Positions 35,938 through 45,380 of a stretch of 64,000 bases of DNA are shown one piece after another. Made by a program: the position numbers and the translations under genes. The stretch is from assembly GCA_031406155.1 (NCBI GenBank), contig JANOGW010000066.1, positions 1-64,000 on the forward strand, read 5' to 3'. Each line of letters starts with the position of its first letter. The first letter of the stretch is position 1. The notes beneath the pieces are model-generated. The model worked only from the letters and a program-made list of their open reading frames with translations. It had not been told where the DNA came from and searched no databases. The stretch comes from JACMNW01 sp031406155. Its GTDB lineage: Bacteria; Pseudomonadota; Alphaproteobacteria; Rhodobacterales; Rhodobacteraceae.

Positions 35938-38277
35938 TCAGAACTCGAACGTGCTGCGCACCACCGTTCCATCGCGGGTCGCACCGGGCGTGGGCATTGT
36001 ATTTGCAGGGCGCGCAACCGGGGGTCCGGGCAAGTCGTCCGACATGTCGGCAAGCGATATGCGGACTTCTGCGTCGCCGATCAGCGCAAGTTCGAGCGTG
36101 AAGCCGTCGGCGGCGAGGGCAGAGGCGTAGAAGCTCAGATTGCCTTCGGCCGCAGGGGCAAAGGTTGCCAGATCGAGGCTCTGGCCTTCGATAGACGCTG
36201 CCGTGATCGGTCCGTCGGCGTTAACCTGCACCAATATGAAGGGGGCGGCCCGGGGTGACCGGATCAGCAGCCGCAAATGCCGGCCTTCGACCGTGCCGGT
36301 TTCCGCGACCAGCGTGATGTTTGGCCCGGAGAGATCGTAGTGCGGCGCATCGACGGCAAAGGTCGGAAGCCCCCCGGGTGCCGTGACGCCGTCAAGCAGG
36401 CGTGCCGTCCTCGCAGGGATGAATTGTCCGCTCCACCCGCCGAGAAAGGGATCGTTGGTGACCCATCGCGCTGCCCCGGTCGTCGCGTCAAGATCGTAGC
36501 GGACCGACTCGGGGCGGGGATGGGCGGCGTCGAAGCCGGAGCGGCCCATGCCGACGCCCAGTGCCGCGAAGCTGGCCAGCAGGGTCAGACCTGCCAGGCG
36601 TGGCAGGGTCCGCCGGTTCTGATCCGGAAGGGCATCGCCGCACATCGCCAGAACGAACCCGGCTGCAAGGCTTGCAAGAACCGTCGGGAGCGCCAGCAGG
36701 GGCAGGCCCGACAACGCCTCGAGACGAACCGCAAAGGCCACCAGCATGCCAGACGGCGCCACGAGCAGGGCAACGAGGGCCGTAACTGCCATGGACGACA
36801 ACAGCGCAGACATGTCGCGGATGGGGCCAGACCGCCCGAAGGACACGAGGGCAAGGGCCGGAAGTGCTGTCAGGGCGGGCAGCGTGGCGACATAGGATGT
36901 TCCCGGCAAGGTCGCAGCCAAGGCCAGACCGATGGCGGCAAACAACATGACTGCACCGGTCAGGAGGTTCCTGGACCCGCACCAGTGGCGTAGCAATGAA
37001 ACCGCAATGACCGTCACCGCAATCGCAGCCGCCGAAAGGCCCGCTACATGCCAGGCGGTGGCAAAGCCGCCGACTAGAAAGACCTGCAGGTTCGGATTCA
37101 GGATGCGGATCCCGGCCCAGAGAGCGATGCAGACCGCGCCAGCCAGGACCGCTGTCGCCAGAAGACCGGCGGAGGCGCCGATCACCGGACCCAGTTGCAG
37201 TCGACGTTTCGCGACTGCGATTCCTGTCAAGAGGACGGCAATACCGAAAGCCGCCATGGCGAGAGCAAGCGACCAGCCGGCCGGATAAACAACCGTCCCA
37301 AACGGCGCCAACGGGAAGAACACCGCGTCGCCTGCGGCTTCGATGCCTTGCGGCCCCAACTCATCATAGGCCAGCACGAGACCCAGTGCGCCGTTGCCGA
37401 AACTTTGCAGACTGCGGGGATCAAGATGGGCCGGATCGTCGAGAAGCGTGTGATAATTCTGCGTCTGACCATGCAGGACGAAGCCGACCCCGGCGACGCC
37501 TGCATCCAGATAATCCTGCAGGTCGCAGGCAGAGCGCATGTCGGGAATGGCATTGAAAAGCTCGGTGATCGCAGAGCTGCCAAATCCGTTCAGCAAAGCA
37601 CCGTTCAGCGCGCCTGCCAACGCTGCATTGTGCGCACTGGTGACATAAAGCGTGCCCGGCCCGGCGGTACCCATCGACTCGTAATTTACCGTCAGCGCCA
37701 CATCCTGCATCCACGGATGCTGCGTGGCAAAAGCGTGGGCGCCATGATCGCCCATTTCCTCGGCATCCGAAAACACCACAATGACGTCATGGCGCAGCGG
37801 TGGCCCGGCCCGCAGCGCACGCAAGGTTTCCAGAACCGCCGCCACACAGGCTCCGTAGTCGCCCGCCGCAGGACCGGTGTTCGCGCCGTCGTAATGGGCA
37901 TTCAGCAGGATGGCCTTGTCGGACTCCGTGCCAGCGATACGCGCGATGACGTTTTGCACCCGTGCCGCGCCAAACCCCTCCGCTCCGGGGAACCGAAAGG
38001 CGCTGACGGTGTCCTGTATTTCTGCGACCAGTCCGAGGCGGCGCAGTTCCGCCACGAGGTAGTCGCGCGCCGCGGCATGACCAACCGACCCCACGGGTCT
38101 TGGTGCCGCACTGAGCACTGCGACGTGAACCATTGCCCGTTCGGCAGAGAAAACGCCGGGAGGCGCATCGAGCGGTCGTTGTGCCGGCGGCACAAGATAG
38201 GCGGTGCCCGACCATGCCGCCAGAACGAGGCCTAGCGCAAGAAGTGCACTTCTGATGAGGGATGAGGACAATGTCAC
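35938..38277 (-). CDS. M28-family zinc peptidase with multi-pass C-terminus
   Basis: The 779-residue membrane protein has an N-terminal signal anchor and an extracytoplasmic M28 peptidase domain with metal ligands in AHYDGANTGPAAGDYGACVAA, VFSDAEEMGDHGAHAF and HTLLDD. About nine membrane helices follow (residues ~310-600), then a C-terminal soluble domain ending in STFEF. The arrangement resembles ERMP1/Fxna-like peptidases. I chose GTG 38277 because residues further upstream are not protein-like; an upstream start is possible. It releases N-terminal residues of peptides, probably in the periplasm. Confidence 0.8.
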   Translation of the reverse strand: MTLSSSLIRSALLALGLVLAAWSGTAYLVPPAQRPLDAPPGVFSAERAMVHVAVLSAAPRPVGSVGHAAARDYLVAELRRLGLVAEIQDTVSAFRFPGAEGFGAARVQNVIARIAGTESDKAILLNAHYDGANTGPAAGDYGACVAAVLETLRALRAGPPLRHDVIVVFSDAEEMGDHGAHAFATQHPWMQDVALTVNYESMGTAGPGTLYVTSAHNAALAGALNGALLNGFGSSAITELFNAIPDMRSACDLQDYLDAGVAGVGFVLHGQTQNYHTLLDDPAHLDPRSLQSFGNGALGLVLAYDELGPQGIEAAGDAVFFPLAPFGTVVYPAGWSLALAMAAFGIAVLLTGIAVAKRRLQLGPVIGASAGLLATAVLAGAVCIALWAGIRILNPNLQVFLVGGFATAWHVAGLSAAAIAVTVIAVSLLRHWCGSRNLLTGAVMLFAAIGLALAATLPGTSYVATLPALTALPALALVSFGRSGPIRDMSALLSSMAVTALVALLVAPSGMLVAFAVRLEALSGLPLLALPTVLASLAAGFVLAMCGDALPDQNRRTLPRLAGLTLLASFAALGVGMGRSGFDAAHPRPESVRYDLDATTGAARWVTNDPFLGGWSGQFIPARTARLLDGVTAPGGLPTFAVDAPHYDLSGPNITLVAETGTVEGRHLRLLIRSPRAAPFILVQVNADGPITAASIEGQSLDLATFAPAAEGNLSFYASALAADGFTLELALIGDAEVRISLADMSDDLPGPPVARPANTMPTPGATRDGTVVRSTFEF

Positions 38278-38797
38278 CCCCGAAAGCTGACGTGGGATCG
38301 GCAAAAGGCGCTTCGGGCAAAACTGACACAGGAATGAGCTATCCCACAGCGCCGGTTCTGGTGAACATAGTATTCTTGTCCGCCAAAGCGGTTGGCGTCG
38401 CATGTCACTTGATTGCCTTTCGTGTCCAATGTCACCCTGACCGGCCCTCGCGCGAAACACAGCGGGCCGAATGCAATTCCATGCCTTCAGATTTCCAGTT
38501 TAACAGCCGGGGACATGCGGCTGGTTGATCTGGATCAGGACACCAAGACCTTTGGCAACGCGACTGGTCTGGTCGTTTCGGTGCCACTTTCGAAGCCAGC
38601 AGAAAGCCTGCCCAAGGTAAAAGTTTTTTGACCCTGGGCAGCCCAGGCACAGATTTGCGGCCCAACTTGACCCGTATCAGTGTCTACTCCGCAAGATGGT
38701 GTTTTAATCTAGGGGCTGGGTGCGATCACCAATCAATCGCAAAAGACCGAACATATCGGCGGCTCCTTGAAGCAATCAAGAGACATTGGAGACAACA
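38278..38797. other. Gap between M28 peptidase and flavodoxin genes
   Basis: No gene is visible. It holds an FNR-type box (38525-38538) and a hairpin CCTGGG-CAG-CCCAGG at about 38633-38648 without a T-run on either side that would make it a clear terminator. Confidence 0.4.
38525..38538. promoter_or_regulatory. FNR/FnrL-type box before flavodoxin gene
   Basis: TTGATCTGGATCAG has one mismatch to TTGAT-N4-ATCAA. It is about 260 bases upstream of the flavodoxin-like start and 250 bases upstream of the M28 gene, so its target is unclear. Confidence 0.5.
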
Positions 38798-39361
38798 ATG
38801 ACTGTATTAGTAAGTTATGCCACCAGCGAGGGGCAGACACGGAAGATCGCGCGGCGGGTCGCTGACCGGCTTGCCAACAGTGGCCAGGCGGTCGAACTTC
38901 TTGCGCTTGTTGACACGGATGACATTGACCTAGAACGATTTGACCGGGTGATTTTGGCGGCTTCGATCCATGCTGGACACTACCAGAAAGACCTCTCTGA
39001 TTTTGTCGCCAAATATGCCGGACAGCTTCATGCAAAGTCTACGCTATTTCTTTCGGTTTCACTCGCGGCCGCTGGTCATGACGCCGATGACTGGAAAGGG
39101 GCCGAGAACATCCTGGAGGACCTCAAGGCGGCGACGGGTTGGACGCCCGGACTCGTAGAACAGGTCGCGGGTGCCTATCTGCCATCGAAGTATGACATGT
39201 TCCGTCGGTTTATCATGCGCCGCATTCTCGCCGCAAAGGACCCAGGGGCAGATCTGGACAGCGACAAGGAATACACGGACTGGCAGGCACTCGATATCCT
39301 GACCGACAGTTTTCAGGCCCCCCTATCGACCCACTCGCCCACACCCAAGACAGAGGTCTGA
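38798..39361 (+). CDS. Flavodoxin-domain protein (HemG-like)
   Basis: The 187-residue protein starts MTVLVSYATSEGQTRKIA, with an FMN phosphate loop (TSEGQT), and contains ILAASIHAGHYQKDL and FFSVSL-like strands of the flavodoxin fold. Length and the tail DKEYTDWQALD fit menaquinone-dependent protoporphyrinogen oxidase HemG. HemG works in anaerobic or respiration-linked haem synthesis, consistent with an FNR-type box upstream. ATG 38798 follows TTGGAGACAACA. Other flavodoxin-domain oxidoreductases cannot be excluded. Confidence 0.75.
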   Translation: MTVLVSYATSEGQTRKIARRVADRLANSGQAVELLALVDTDDIDLERFDRVILAASIHAGHYQKDLSDFVAKYAGQLHAKSTLFLSVSLAAAGHDADDWKGAENILEDLKAATGWTPGLVEQVAGAYLPSKYDMFRRFIMRRILAAKDPGADLDSDKEYTDWQALDILTDSFQAPLSTHSPTPKTEV

Positions 39362-39478
39362 AAAGCGCGTTGCGCATTCGATCTGAACACGGGCCCTCGA
39401 CTTGCCGAAACTGCTTTGGGTCAATGCGCCCTTGATGATCAGAGATAAGCTTGGAATGCGGCGTTCCACGAGGCATTC

Positions 39479-40669
39479 ATGAACAGTCAGAAGAGGATTG
39501 CAGTGAACGGCACCGTCCGTCCCGACTTTGAGGCCGTGAAAACGGCCTTCGAGGCGAACTTTTCAGAGCGTGGCGAACTTGGCGGTGCGTGCTGCGTCTA
39601 TCACAACGGTGAGAAGGTCGTCGATCTTTGGGGCGGCACGCGCGATGAAGCGTCGGGCGAGCCATGGGAAGAGGCCACAATGGTTATCGTGTTCTCGCTG
39701 ACCAAAGGCATGTCGGCGATGACTTTGGCCCTGGCGCATTCCCGGGGCTGGCTCGACTACGACGCGCCTGTCGCGGCCTACTGGCCGGAATTCGCCCAGA
39801 ACGGCAAGGGCGACATCACTGTCAGGCACCTCTTGGCCCATCAGGCCGGCCTCCACGCCTTTCACGAAAAGGTCGATCGCGCGGTCATCGCCGACCCACA
39901 GCGGCTTGCCGACATCCTCGCAGGGGAAAGGCAGCAATGGCCGCCCGGCACCCGCAATGCCTATCACTTCATCTCGCTCGGCTTTTACGAAGGCGAACTC
40001 CTCCGCCGGATCGATCCGGACCACCGCAGTCTGGGGCAGTTCTTTCGCGAAGAGATCGCAGCCCCCCTGGGCATCGAATTCTACATCGGCTTGCCCGAGA
40101 CCATTTCCAACGACAGACTTGCTGTGCTGGCAATGCCCGGTTTGGTGCCATCGGTCCTTGGCTATCCGTTGCCGATGATCCTGGCACTTCTGAACCCCTG
40201 GTCGTCAACCTTTCGCGCTTGTATGGTGAACCCGGGTTCAGCCGTCGTGATGGATGACAAGCTCATTTACGCCAGGAACCTTGAGGTGCCCTCGGGCGGC
40301 GGCGTGGGCACGGCACGGGCCGTCGCCAAGGCTTACGGCAGCTTTGCTATCGGTGGCGAGGCGCTCGGCTTGCGGGTTAAAACGATTGACGAACTGCGCG
40401 CACCGGCCCGCGCGCCGCCCCGTGGGTTCTTTGATGAAGTGCTGCGGGGCGACGCCAAATATGCCCTTGGCTTCATGAAGCCGTTCGCGGGGTTTTCCTT
40501 TGGACACGACGATGCATTCGGCACGCCGGGTGCAGGCGGCTCTCTCGGTTATGCCGATCCCGGCGTTGGCATTGGATACGGATATGTGACCAATCGTATT
40601 GGTCGTGGCATTGCGCCAGATCCTCGTGATGTCGCTTTGCGACGGGCTCTTTCATCGGTAGTGCATTGA
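39479..40669 (+). CDS. Serine hydrolase of the beta-lactamase class C / LACTB-like family
   Basis: The 396-residue protein has the SxxK motif SLTKGMS near residue 75 and a tyrosine motif around NAYHFIS (position 160) in place of the usual YxN. The KTG-like motif is not clear. Such proteins are EstB-type esterases or peptidases rather than true lactamases. There is no signal peptide, so a cytosolic role is likely. It follows the flavodoxin gene by about 120 bases and may be separately transcribed. Confidence 0.85.
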   Translation: MNSQKRIAVNGTVRPDFEAVKTAFEANFSERGELGGACCVYHNGEKVVDLWGGTRDEASGEPWEEATMVIVFSLTKGMSAMTLALAHSRGWLDYDAPVAAYWPEFAQNGKGDITVRHLLAHQAGLHAFHEKVDRAVIADPQRLADILAGERQQWPPGTRNAYHFISLGFYEGELLRRIDPDHRSLGQFFREEIAAPLGIEFYIGLPETISNDRLAVLAMPGLVPSVLGYPLPMILALLNPWSSTFRACMVNPGSAVVMDDKLIYARNLEVPSGGGVGTARAVAKAYGSFAIGGEALGLRVKTIDELRAPARAPPRGFFDEVLRGDAKYALGFMKPFAGFSFGHDDAFGTPGAGGSLGYADPGVGIGYGYVTNRIGRGIAPDPRDVALRRALSSVVH

Positions 40670-41075
40670 AGCTGTAATATAATAAAGACGGTTTATAGCA
40701 ATTTGCGTCAGGCCAACGACCGCTGGGTCCGGTTTGCAGCCGTCGCCGATTGCGAGATGGTGCGGCAAGCATCGATGGTCGTTTCGGTAAAGTCGGAGGC
40801 TTGCCCAGGTTCGATAGAACTTGGGGGGTAACGTCAACACAACACGCGGCATCTGAACGCGATGTGACCCAACAGCTTATGTGCACGAAAAGGGCCGCGC
40901 GCCCGATCCCGATTGAAGATTTGATAATAGAGATCGAGGGGCCGCACATGTTCGGCCTGGACGAGCTGCGCCACTGTGCACAGGGTGGTGCGAGTATCAT
41001 TGGCAATCCGGTCGAGCGGCAAGCCAGCTCCTCGCGCTGCTTAGTCATTTCCATCGTTCTAGCAACGCGGTTAGC
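40670..41075. other. Gap; no recognised gene
   Basis: Short frames are open on both strands but none resembles a known protein. A minus-strand frame contains LVQAEHVRPLDLYYQIFNRD and could be a remnant, but I cannot assign it. Confidence 0.35.
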
Positions 41076-42131
41076 TCAGTTGGGTGCTTGGCTTGATTCC
41101 GCATGTTGTGTCCAGAATTCTACAAGTAGCATCGTCATTGTCGCCGTGAGAGGGCCTAAGATAAACCCCGGCGCGCCAAACAGCAGCAGACCACCGACAA
41201 TGGAAATGAACGCCGGGATAGTATGCAGGCGCAGCCGGGTGCCGACAAATATCGGTCGCAGGACGTTGTCGATACTGCCAACCACAATCCCGCCCCACGT
41301 CGCAAGAATAAGAGCGCGTACCCAGCTTCCATCCAGAAGGAGCAGGATCGCCGCAGGTATCCAGACGACAAAAGCGCCAAGGACCGGCACGATTGACAAA
41401 AGACCCATCACCAACCCCCAAAGCAGAGGCGTGGGAAGACCGAGCACCCAGAACATCAGTCCGCCCATGGTGCCCTGAACTGCGGCGACGGCAAATGTGC
41501 CGTAAACCGTCGCGTGGACTGTTTCAGCGACCCGGCGGAACACCTGTTCGGTCTCGGGCGGTGTCAGCGGCAGCCATGCCTTGATCATGGTCTTGGCCGC
41601 AAGCCTGTCGCGCAGGAGGTAGAACAGCAGGTAAAAGGTGATGAACACTTCGACCACTTGCAGCAACGACCCTTTGACGAATATCGCCCCGAGGTTGCTC
41701 AGCCAGGTCGCAATTGCGGACATCATCGACGGCAAATCGAACTGCCGGTCGATCCAAGCGCCAAAGGGTGCAATGGCAGGATGTCTGTCGAGAAGGGCCT
41801 GAAGTTCGCCACTCTCGACACGGGCCTGAAGCGACAGGATCCCGGACGCGGCTTCGGTAATCAGGCGTTCGACCACAAATGCAGCCGGTACAACCACGAC
41901 GACGATCACAATCGTGGTGGACAAAAGGGCCGCGATGTTTGGATGCCTGATATTCCTTTCGATCCGGACGTGGAGCGGCAAGAACAGGATCGCAAGCGTA
42001 AGCGCCCAAGTGATTGCCCCCAGGAAAGGCCAAGCGATAAGGACGCAGAGCAGGATACCGGCAATTCCGGCAACGGCCAGGGCGGAGCGTTTGAGGCGGT
42101 TGCTGTCAGGTGATCCGGTTTTCTGTTTCAT
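41076..42131 (-). CDS. AI-2E family transporter-like membrane protein
   Basis: The 351-residue protein has about eight helices and the AI-2E/PerM features IATWLSNLGAIFVKG, FYLLFYLLRDR, GLPTPLLWGLVMGLLSIVPVLGAF and LGPLTATMTMLLVEFW. Members include the AI-2 exporter TqsA and Na+/H+ antiporters; the substrate cannot be read from sequence. It starts 4 bases after the stop of the APC permease gene, so the two form an operon. Confidence 0.88.
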   Translation of the reverse strand: MKQKTGSPDSNRLKRSALAVAGIAGILLCVLIAWPFLGAITWALTLAILFLPLHVRIERNIRHPNIAALLSTTIVIVVVVVPAAFVVERLITEAASGILSLQARVESGELQALLDRHPAIAPFGAWIDRQFDLPSMMSAIATWLSNLGAIFVKGSLLQVVEVFITFYLLFYLLRDRLAAKTMIKAWLPLTPPETEQVFRRVAETVHATVYGTFAVAAVQGTMGGLMFWVLGLPTPLLWGLVMGLLSIVPVLGAFVVWIPAAILLLLDGSWVRALILATWGGIVVGSIDNVLRPIFVGTRLRLHTIPAFISIVGGLLLFGAPGFILGPLTATMTMLLVEFWTQHAESSQAPN

Positions 42132-42135
42132 CTGG

Positions 42136-43365
42136 TTAACGCAAAGCCAGATCCAGCAGAAGAAACCCGATGCTGGAGATCAAGCCCGCAACAGGCACCC
42201 ACCCCGGGCAGACAAACACATGCAGCGGCGGCGCCGCCTCGCGCCATTTGATGCGGATCAGGGCGATATTGATGATCGCAAAAACCACGAGGGTAAAGCG
42301 GGCGGCCAGATCAGCGAGCCCCGACAATGGGACCGCAAGCGCCAGCAACAGAATGGCGGTGATGCCCAGAGCAGTGGCAATCAGCGGCGTGCCGGTCTTG
42401 GGGTTCAGATGCGCAAGAGCCTTGGGAAGATTGCCTTGGGCCGCCAGCCCGTAAAGAACACGCGAGATCATGATGACATGGACAATGACGCCGTTCAGCG
42501 TGGCCACGACGGCGATGATGCTCATCGTTTTCAGTGGCATGCCTGTCAGCTGCTCGAACACCAGCGCCAACGGGGCGCTGGATGTGGCAAGCTCGTCCGG
42601 TGGCACTGCGACAACAGCGACCCAGACCACCAGCGCATAGACTAGAGCGGTCAATCCCAGCGTCAGAAACAGCGCCCACGGCAACGTGCGCGACGGGTTC
42701 TTCATTTCCTCGGCGACATTGACCAGATGCTCGAACCCGATGAACGCAAATACCGCGATCAGTGTCGTACCTGACAGCCCGACCCATACGCCGATATCGC
42801 CCGAGGCGGGCCATATCTCTGGCAGGCGGGTCACGACACCACTCTCCGCCCCGACGCCAGCGATGATGATCAGCACAAGCCCGCCAAGCTCAATCAGGGT
42901 CATGATGCCCGCCAGGGTAACGGATTGGCGGGTCGACAGACAGGCCACAAGCCCCATCGACAGCACGACAAGCGTGATGATCCACGGAGGCGGCAGATTG
43001 ACGAAAACGCCTAGATAACCCGCGCTGCCGACACTGATCGTAGCTGCCGAGATTGTCGCCGTCAGCACAACCAGAAACCCCATGGTCAGGCTTAACCACG
43101 GCCGGTTGAACGCCTTTTCAACATAGGCAGCCTCGCTGGCGCTGACCGGCATGCGCGTGCCAAGTTCGGCAAAAGACGCTGCGCTGAACGACATGACCAG
43201 TGCGGCAAAGACGAAGGCCAGCGGCGCTTGCATGCCGCTGCGCCCCGCTGCAATCCCGACCAGCACATAAATGCCCGCGCCAACCGTCACGCCAAGCCCA
43301 TAGAGCACGGCGAGCCAGAGCGTGAGCGAACGCCTGAGCTGTTGAGGCGGGGCCGGTTCAACCAC
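42136..43365 (-). CDS. APC-family amino-acid/polyamine permease
   Basis: The 409-residue protein has about twelve helices. The signature YGLGVTVGAGIYVLVG occurs in helix 1 and FIGFEHLVNVAEEMKNPSRTLP near helix 6-7, both typical of APC transporters. The GVGAGIY-like turn binds the substrate alpha-amino group. No neighbouring gene names the substrate. It heads the two-gene unit with the AI-2E-like gene. Confidence 0.88.
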   Translation of the reverse strand: MVEPAPPQQLRRSLTLWLAVLYGLGVTVGAGIYVLVGIAAGRSGMQAPLAFVFAALVMSFSAASFAELGTRMPVSASEAAYVEKAFNRPWLSLTMGFLVVLTATISAATISVGSAGYLGVFVNLPPPWIITLVVLSMGLVACLSTRQSVTLAGIMTLIELGGLVLIIIAGVGAESGVVTRLPEIWPASGDIGVWVGLSGTTLIAVFAFIGFEHLVNVAEEMKNPSRTLPWALFLTLGLTALVYALVVWVAVVAVPPDELATSSAPLALVFEQLTGMPLKTMSIIAVVATLNGVIVHVIMISRVLYGLAAQGNLPKALAHLNPKTGTPLIATALGITAILLLALAVPLSGLADLAARFTLVVFAIINIALIRIKWREAAPPLHVFVCPGWVPVAGLISSIGFLLLDLALR

Positions 43366-43637
43366 TATCGACGTCCTCTTTCATCTTGTGCCAATTTCAT
43401 CTTGCGTCCAGATTAGTTCGGCATCGAAAGATTTGAGTTGATGCAGGTTACCTTCTTTCACGCGCTGCCTTTAGTCGAACCGGTCCCGTTAACAAGGCTG
43501 TCTGGGTTTAAGCGATCTATATGGTTCAACCGGCCGCGCGGGAACTTTTTAGTTCCCACAATGGTTTGCAAGGTCCAAGGCTTACGCGGCTTGAACGCCT
43601 GCATGGATCAAGCTACCAACACCCAGAGGATAGCGTT

Positions 43638-44187
43638 GTGCGCAATCTGCGAAATCACCTTGCCCAACTGACCGGTGCCGCCATGATATGCCTGTCAAAC
43701 CCGGCGCTGTCCGACACGCGTCAAGGCGTCGCGACCGCCAATGGGCTGACAATCGCCTACATGGAGCATGGCTCAGCCACCGATGAACCGATTTTGTTCA
43801 TTCGGGGCGTGGGGTCGCCGATGGAGGCTGGCCCGGACCCTATTGCCGACCAGCTCGTCGCTGCGGGCTTTCGTTGGATTACGTTCGACAACCGGGACAA
43901 TGGCGGCTCGACCCATTTCACGGACGCAGGACTGCCCGAATATGAAGCGATCCAGCGTGCTGCTGCCGAAGGTCGCCAACTTCCGCTCGCCTATTCGCTG
44001 TCGGATATGGCCAACGACGCGGTCGGACTGCTCGACGCGCTTGAAATTGACAGAGCACATATCGTTGGCGGCTCACTCGGAGGGGTGATCGCGCAGGTGC
44101 TGGCTGCAAGTCACCCGGACCGGGTTTTGTCATTGACCCTGATCTCGACGACGAGGGGCAACCCGGATCTGGCCATGGGACCAGCGG
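43638..44187 (+). pseudogene. Alpha/beta hydrolase, 3'-truncated
   Basis: Starting at GTG 43638 (AGAGGATAGCGTT upstream; ATG 43683 is an alternative), the frame encodes an alpha/beta hydrolase with LTIAYMEHGSATDEP, FIRGVGSPMEAG, TFDNRDNGGSTHF and the elbow GGSLGGVIAQ. It ends abruptly after STTRGNPDLAMGPAG, before the lid and catalytic histidine, where the sequence joins a reversed copA fragment. The protein is therefore non-functional as it stands. Confidence 0.7.
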
Positions 44188-44217
44188 GGCTCTGTTGATG
44201 GCGTGGATGCCCCCTCC
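44188..44217. other. Recombination junction, possible IS6-type end
   Basis: Between the last hydrolase-like codon and the last copA-like codon lie about 30 bases. They begin GGCTCTGTTG, identical to the first ten bases of IS6100/IS6-family terminal repeats (GGCTCTGTTGCAAA), but the following bases do not continue the match. The assignment is weak. Confidence 0.3.
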
Positions 44218-45125
44218 TGGCGGCATCGCATCGCCGGGGCGCACGCGCAGACGGTCGCCTGTCATGATATTGGCCAAGGGCGCGTCATACTCCGTGCCGT
44301 CCGGCAGAATCCGCCGCGCGGTCTTGGGCGCAAGGTCCAGCAGGGCCCGGATCGCATCACCGGTGCGTTCCTGCGCCCGCAGTTCCAACACCTGCCCTAC
44401 AAACACCAGTGCCACGATCACCACCGCCGCCTCGTAATAGGTGCTGACGCCCATCCCCAGCTGGTAGGCCTCGGGGAATGCACCCGGCAGGAAGGTGGCG
44501 ATCACGGAATAGCCGTAGGCGGCGGCGACCCCGATGGAAATCAGTGTCCACATGTTTGGGCTGCGGTTCTTGACCGAGGCCCAGCCGCGCTGGAAAAACG
44601 GCCAAGCCGCCCATAGCACAATCGGCGTCGCCAGCACAAATTCCAGATATCCCGCAGCCGCATGCCCGATCCAATCGCGCACCGGCAAACCAACCAGCCC
44701 ACCCATGGTCAGGATCACCAACGGCACCGCCGCCGCAGCCGAAATCCACATCCGCCGGGTGAAGTCGGCCAGTTCCAGCGAGGGCGCGTCCGAGGCCACC
44801 ACAGGTTCCAGTGTCATGCCGCAGATCGGACAGATACCCGGTGCATCGCGCAAGACTTCCGGGTGCATCGGACAAGTGTACCGCGTGGCGGCGGCCATGG
44901 CGTGACCTTTGGCGGGGCCTTGCCCGAAGCATAGAACCACGGGTCCGCCTTGAATTTGGTCTGGCATCTTTCAGAACAGAAATGGAAGTGCTTGTTGCCA
45001 AAGCTTTCCGTCCGGGTATCCAGCTTCACCTTCACCTTCACCTTCACCGCCAACGTCATGCCGCAGACCGGGTCAACCGCCATCGCCGCCGCGTTTTCCC
45101 CCGAGGCCGTCGTGTCGCCTTTCAT
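44218..45125 (-). pseudogene. copA: Copper P-type ATPase (copA-like), 5' part, frameshifted and 3'-truncated
   Basis: Starting at the ATG 45125 that overlaps the preceding TGA, the frame gives a YHS domain (AVDPVCGMTLAVKVKV, then ESFGNKHFHFCSERC, KADPWFYASG). A one-base frameshift in the CCCC run near 44915-44925 then moves it out of frame. The second frame continues with TRYTCPMHPEVLRDAPG, ICPICGM (heavy-metal binding domain) and the first membrane helices to GDRLRVRPGDAMP. The TGE, CPC and DKTGT parts of CopA are missing, so the pump cannot work. A (TTCACC)4 repeat at 45025-45048 encodes KVKVKVKV. Confidence 0.8.
45025..45048 (-). repeat. Hexanucleotide repeat (TTCACC)x4 inside copA
   Basis: Four TTCACC copies on the plus strand encode alternating lysine and valine on the minus strand, inside the YHS domain, where related proteins have no such run. 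Confidence 0.7.
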
Positions 45126-45226
45126 TTGCGCAGGTACTTGACCAAAGCCGCTATGGCCAGAACCACCAGAACGCCCGTGACCACCATCCAGATGCCGCCA
45201 AAGCCCATGTAGTTTCCATTCATCAT
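45122..45226 (-). CDS. Small single-pass membrane protein upstream of copA
   Basis: The 34-residue product starts MMNGNYMGFGGIWMVV and has one hydrophobic helix ending AALVKYLRK. The TGA overlaps the ATG of the copA gene (ATGA), and AAAGG lies eight bases before the first ATG. Small membrane peptides of this kind often precede copper ATPase genes; the function is unknown. Confidence 0.6.
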   Translation of the reverse strand: MMNGNYMGFGGIWMVVTGVLVVLAIAALVKYLRK

Positions 45227-45282
45227 CGTATGACCTTTCCTGATCGCCGCTCTTGAAGCTACGATTTCTCCGGTCGCTGTTG

Positions 45283-45296
45283 TTGATCCATGTCAG
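45283..45296. promoter_or_regulatory. FNR/FnrL-type box on copA side
   Basis: TTGATCCATGTCAG resembles TTGAT-N4-ATCAA (perfect left half, GTCAG right half), 57 bases upstream of the small membrane protein/copA unit. Confidence 0.5.
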
Positions 45297-45311
45297 CCTG
45301 TCGGCGCGACA

Positions 45312-45325
45312 CTGATCCACGTCAA
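45312..45325. promoter_or_regulatory. FNR/FnrL-type box on dnaJ side
   Basis: CTGATCCACGTCAA is a second box, 29 bases centre to centre from the previous one and 55 bases before the dnaJ-like ATG. The two divergent promoters therefore each carry one box. Confidence 0.5.
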
Positions 45326-45380
45326 AGCGCAGAAGCCAGACTTCCCTATCCTCAGTGATGTTTGCTGCATCGAGGACCAG

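Noticed and set aside
38607..38648. Terminator hairpin between M28 and flavodoxin genes
   Set aside because: The stems are present but T-runs are on the wrong side for both directions.
41068..41092. TTAGCTCAGTTGGG, like a tRNA D-arm
   Set aside because: It coincides with the last codons and stop of the AI-2E-like gene, and no acceptor, anticodon or T-arm follows.
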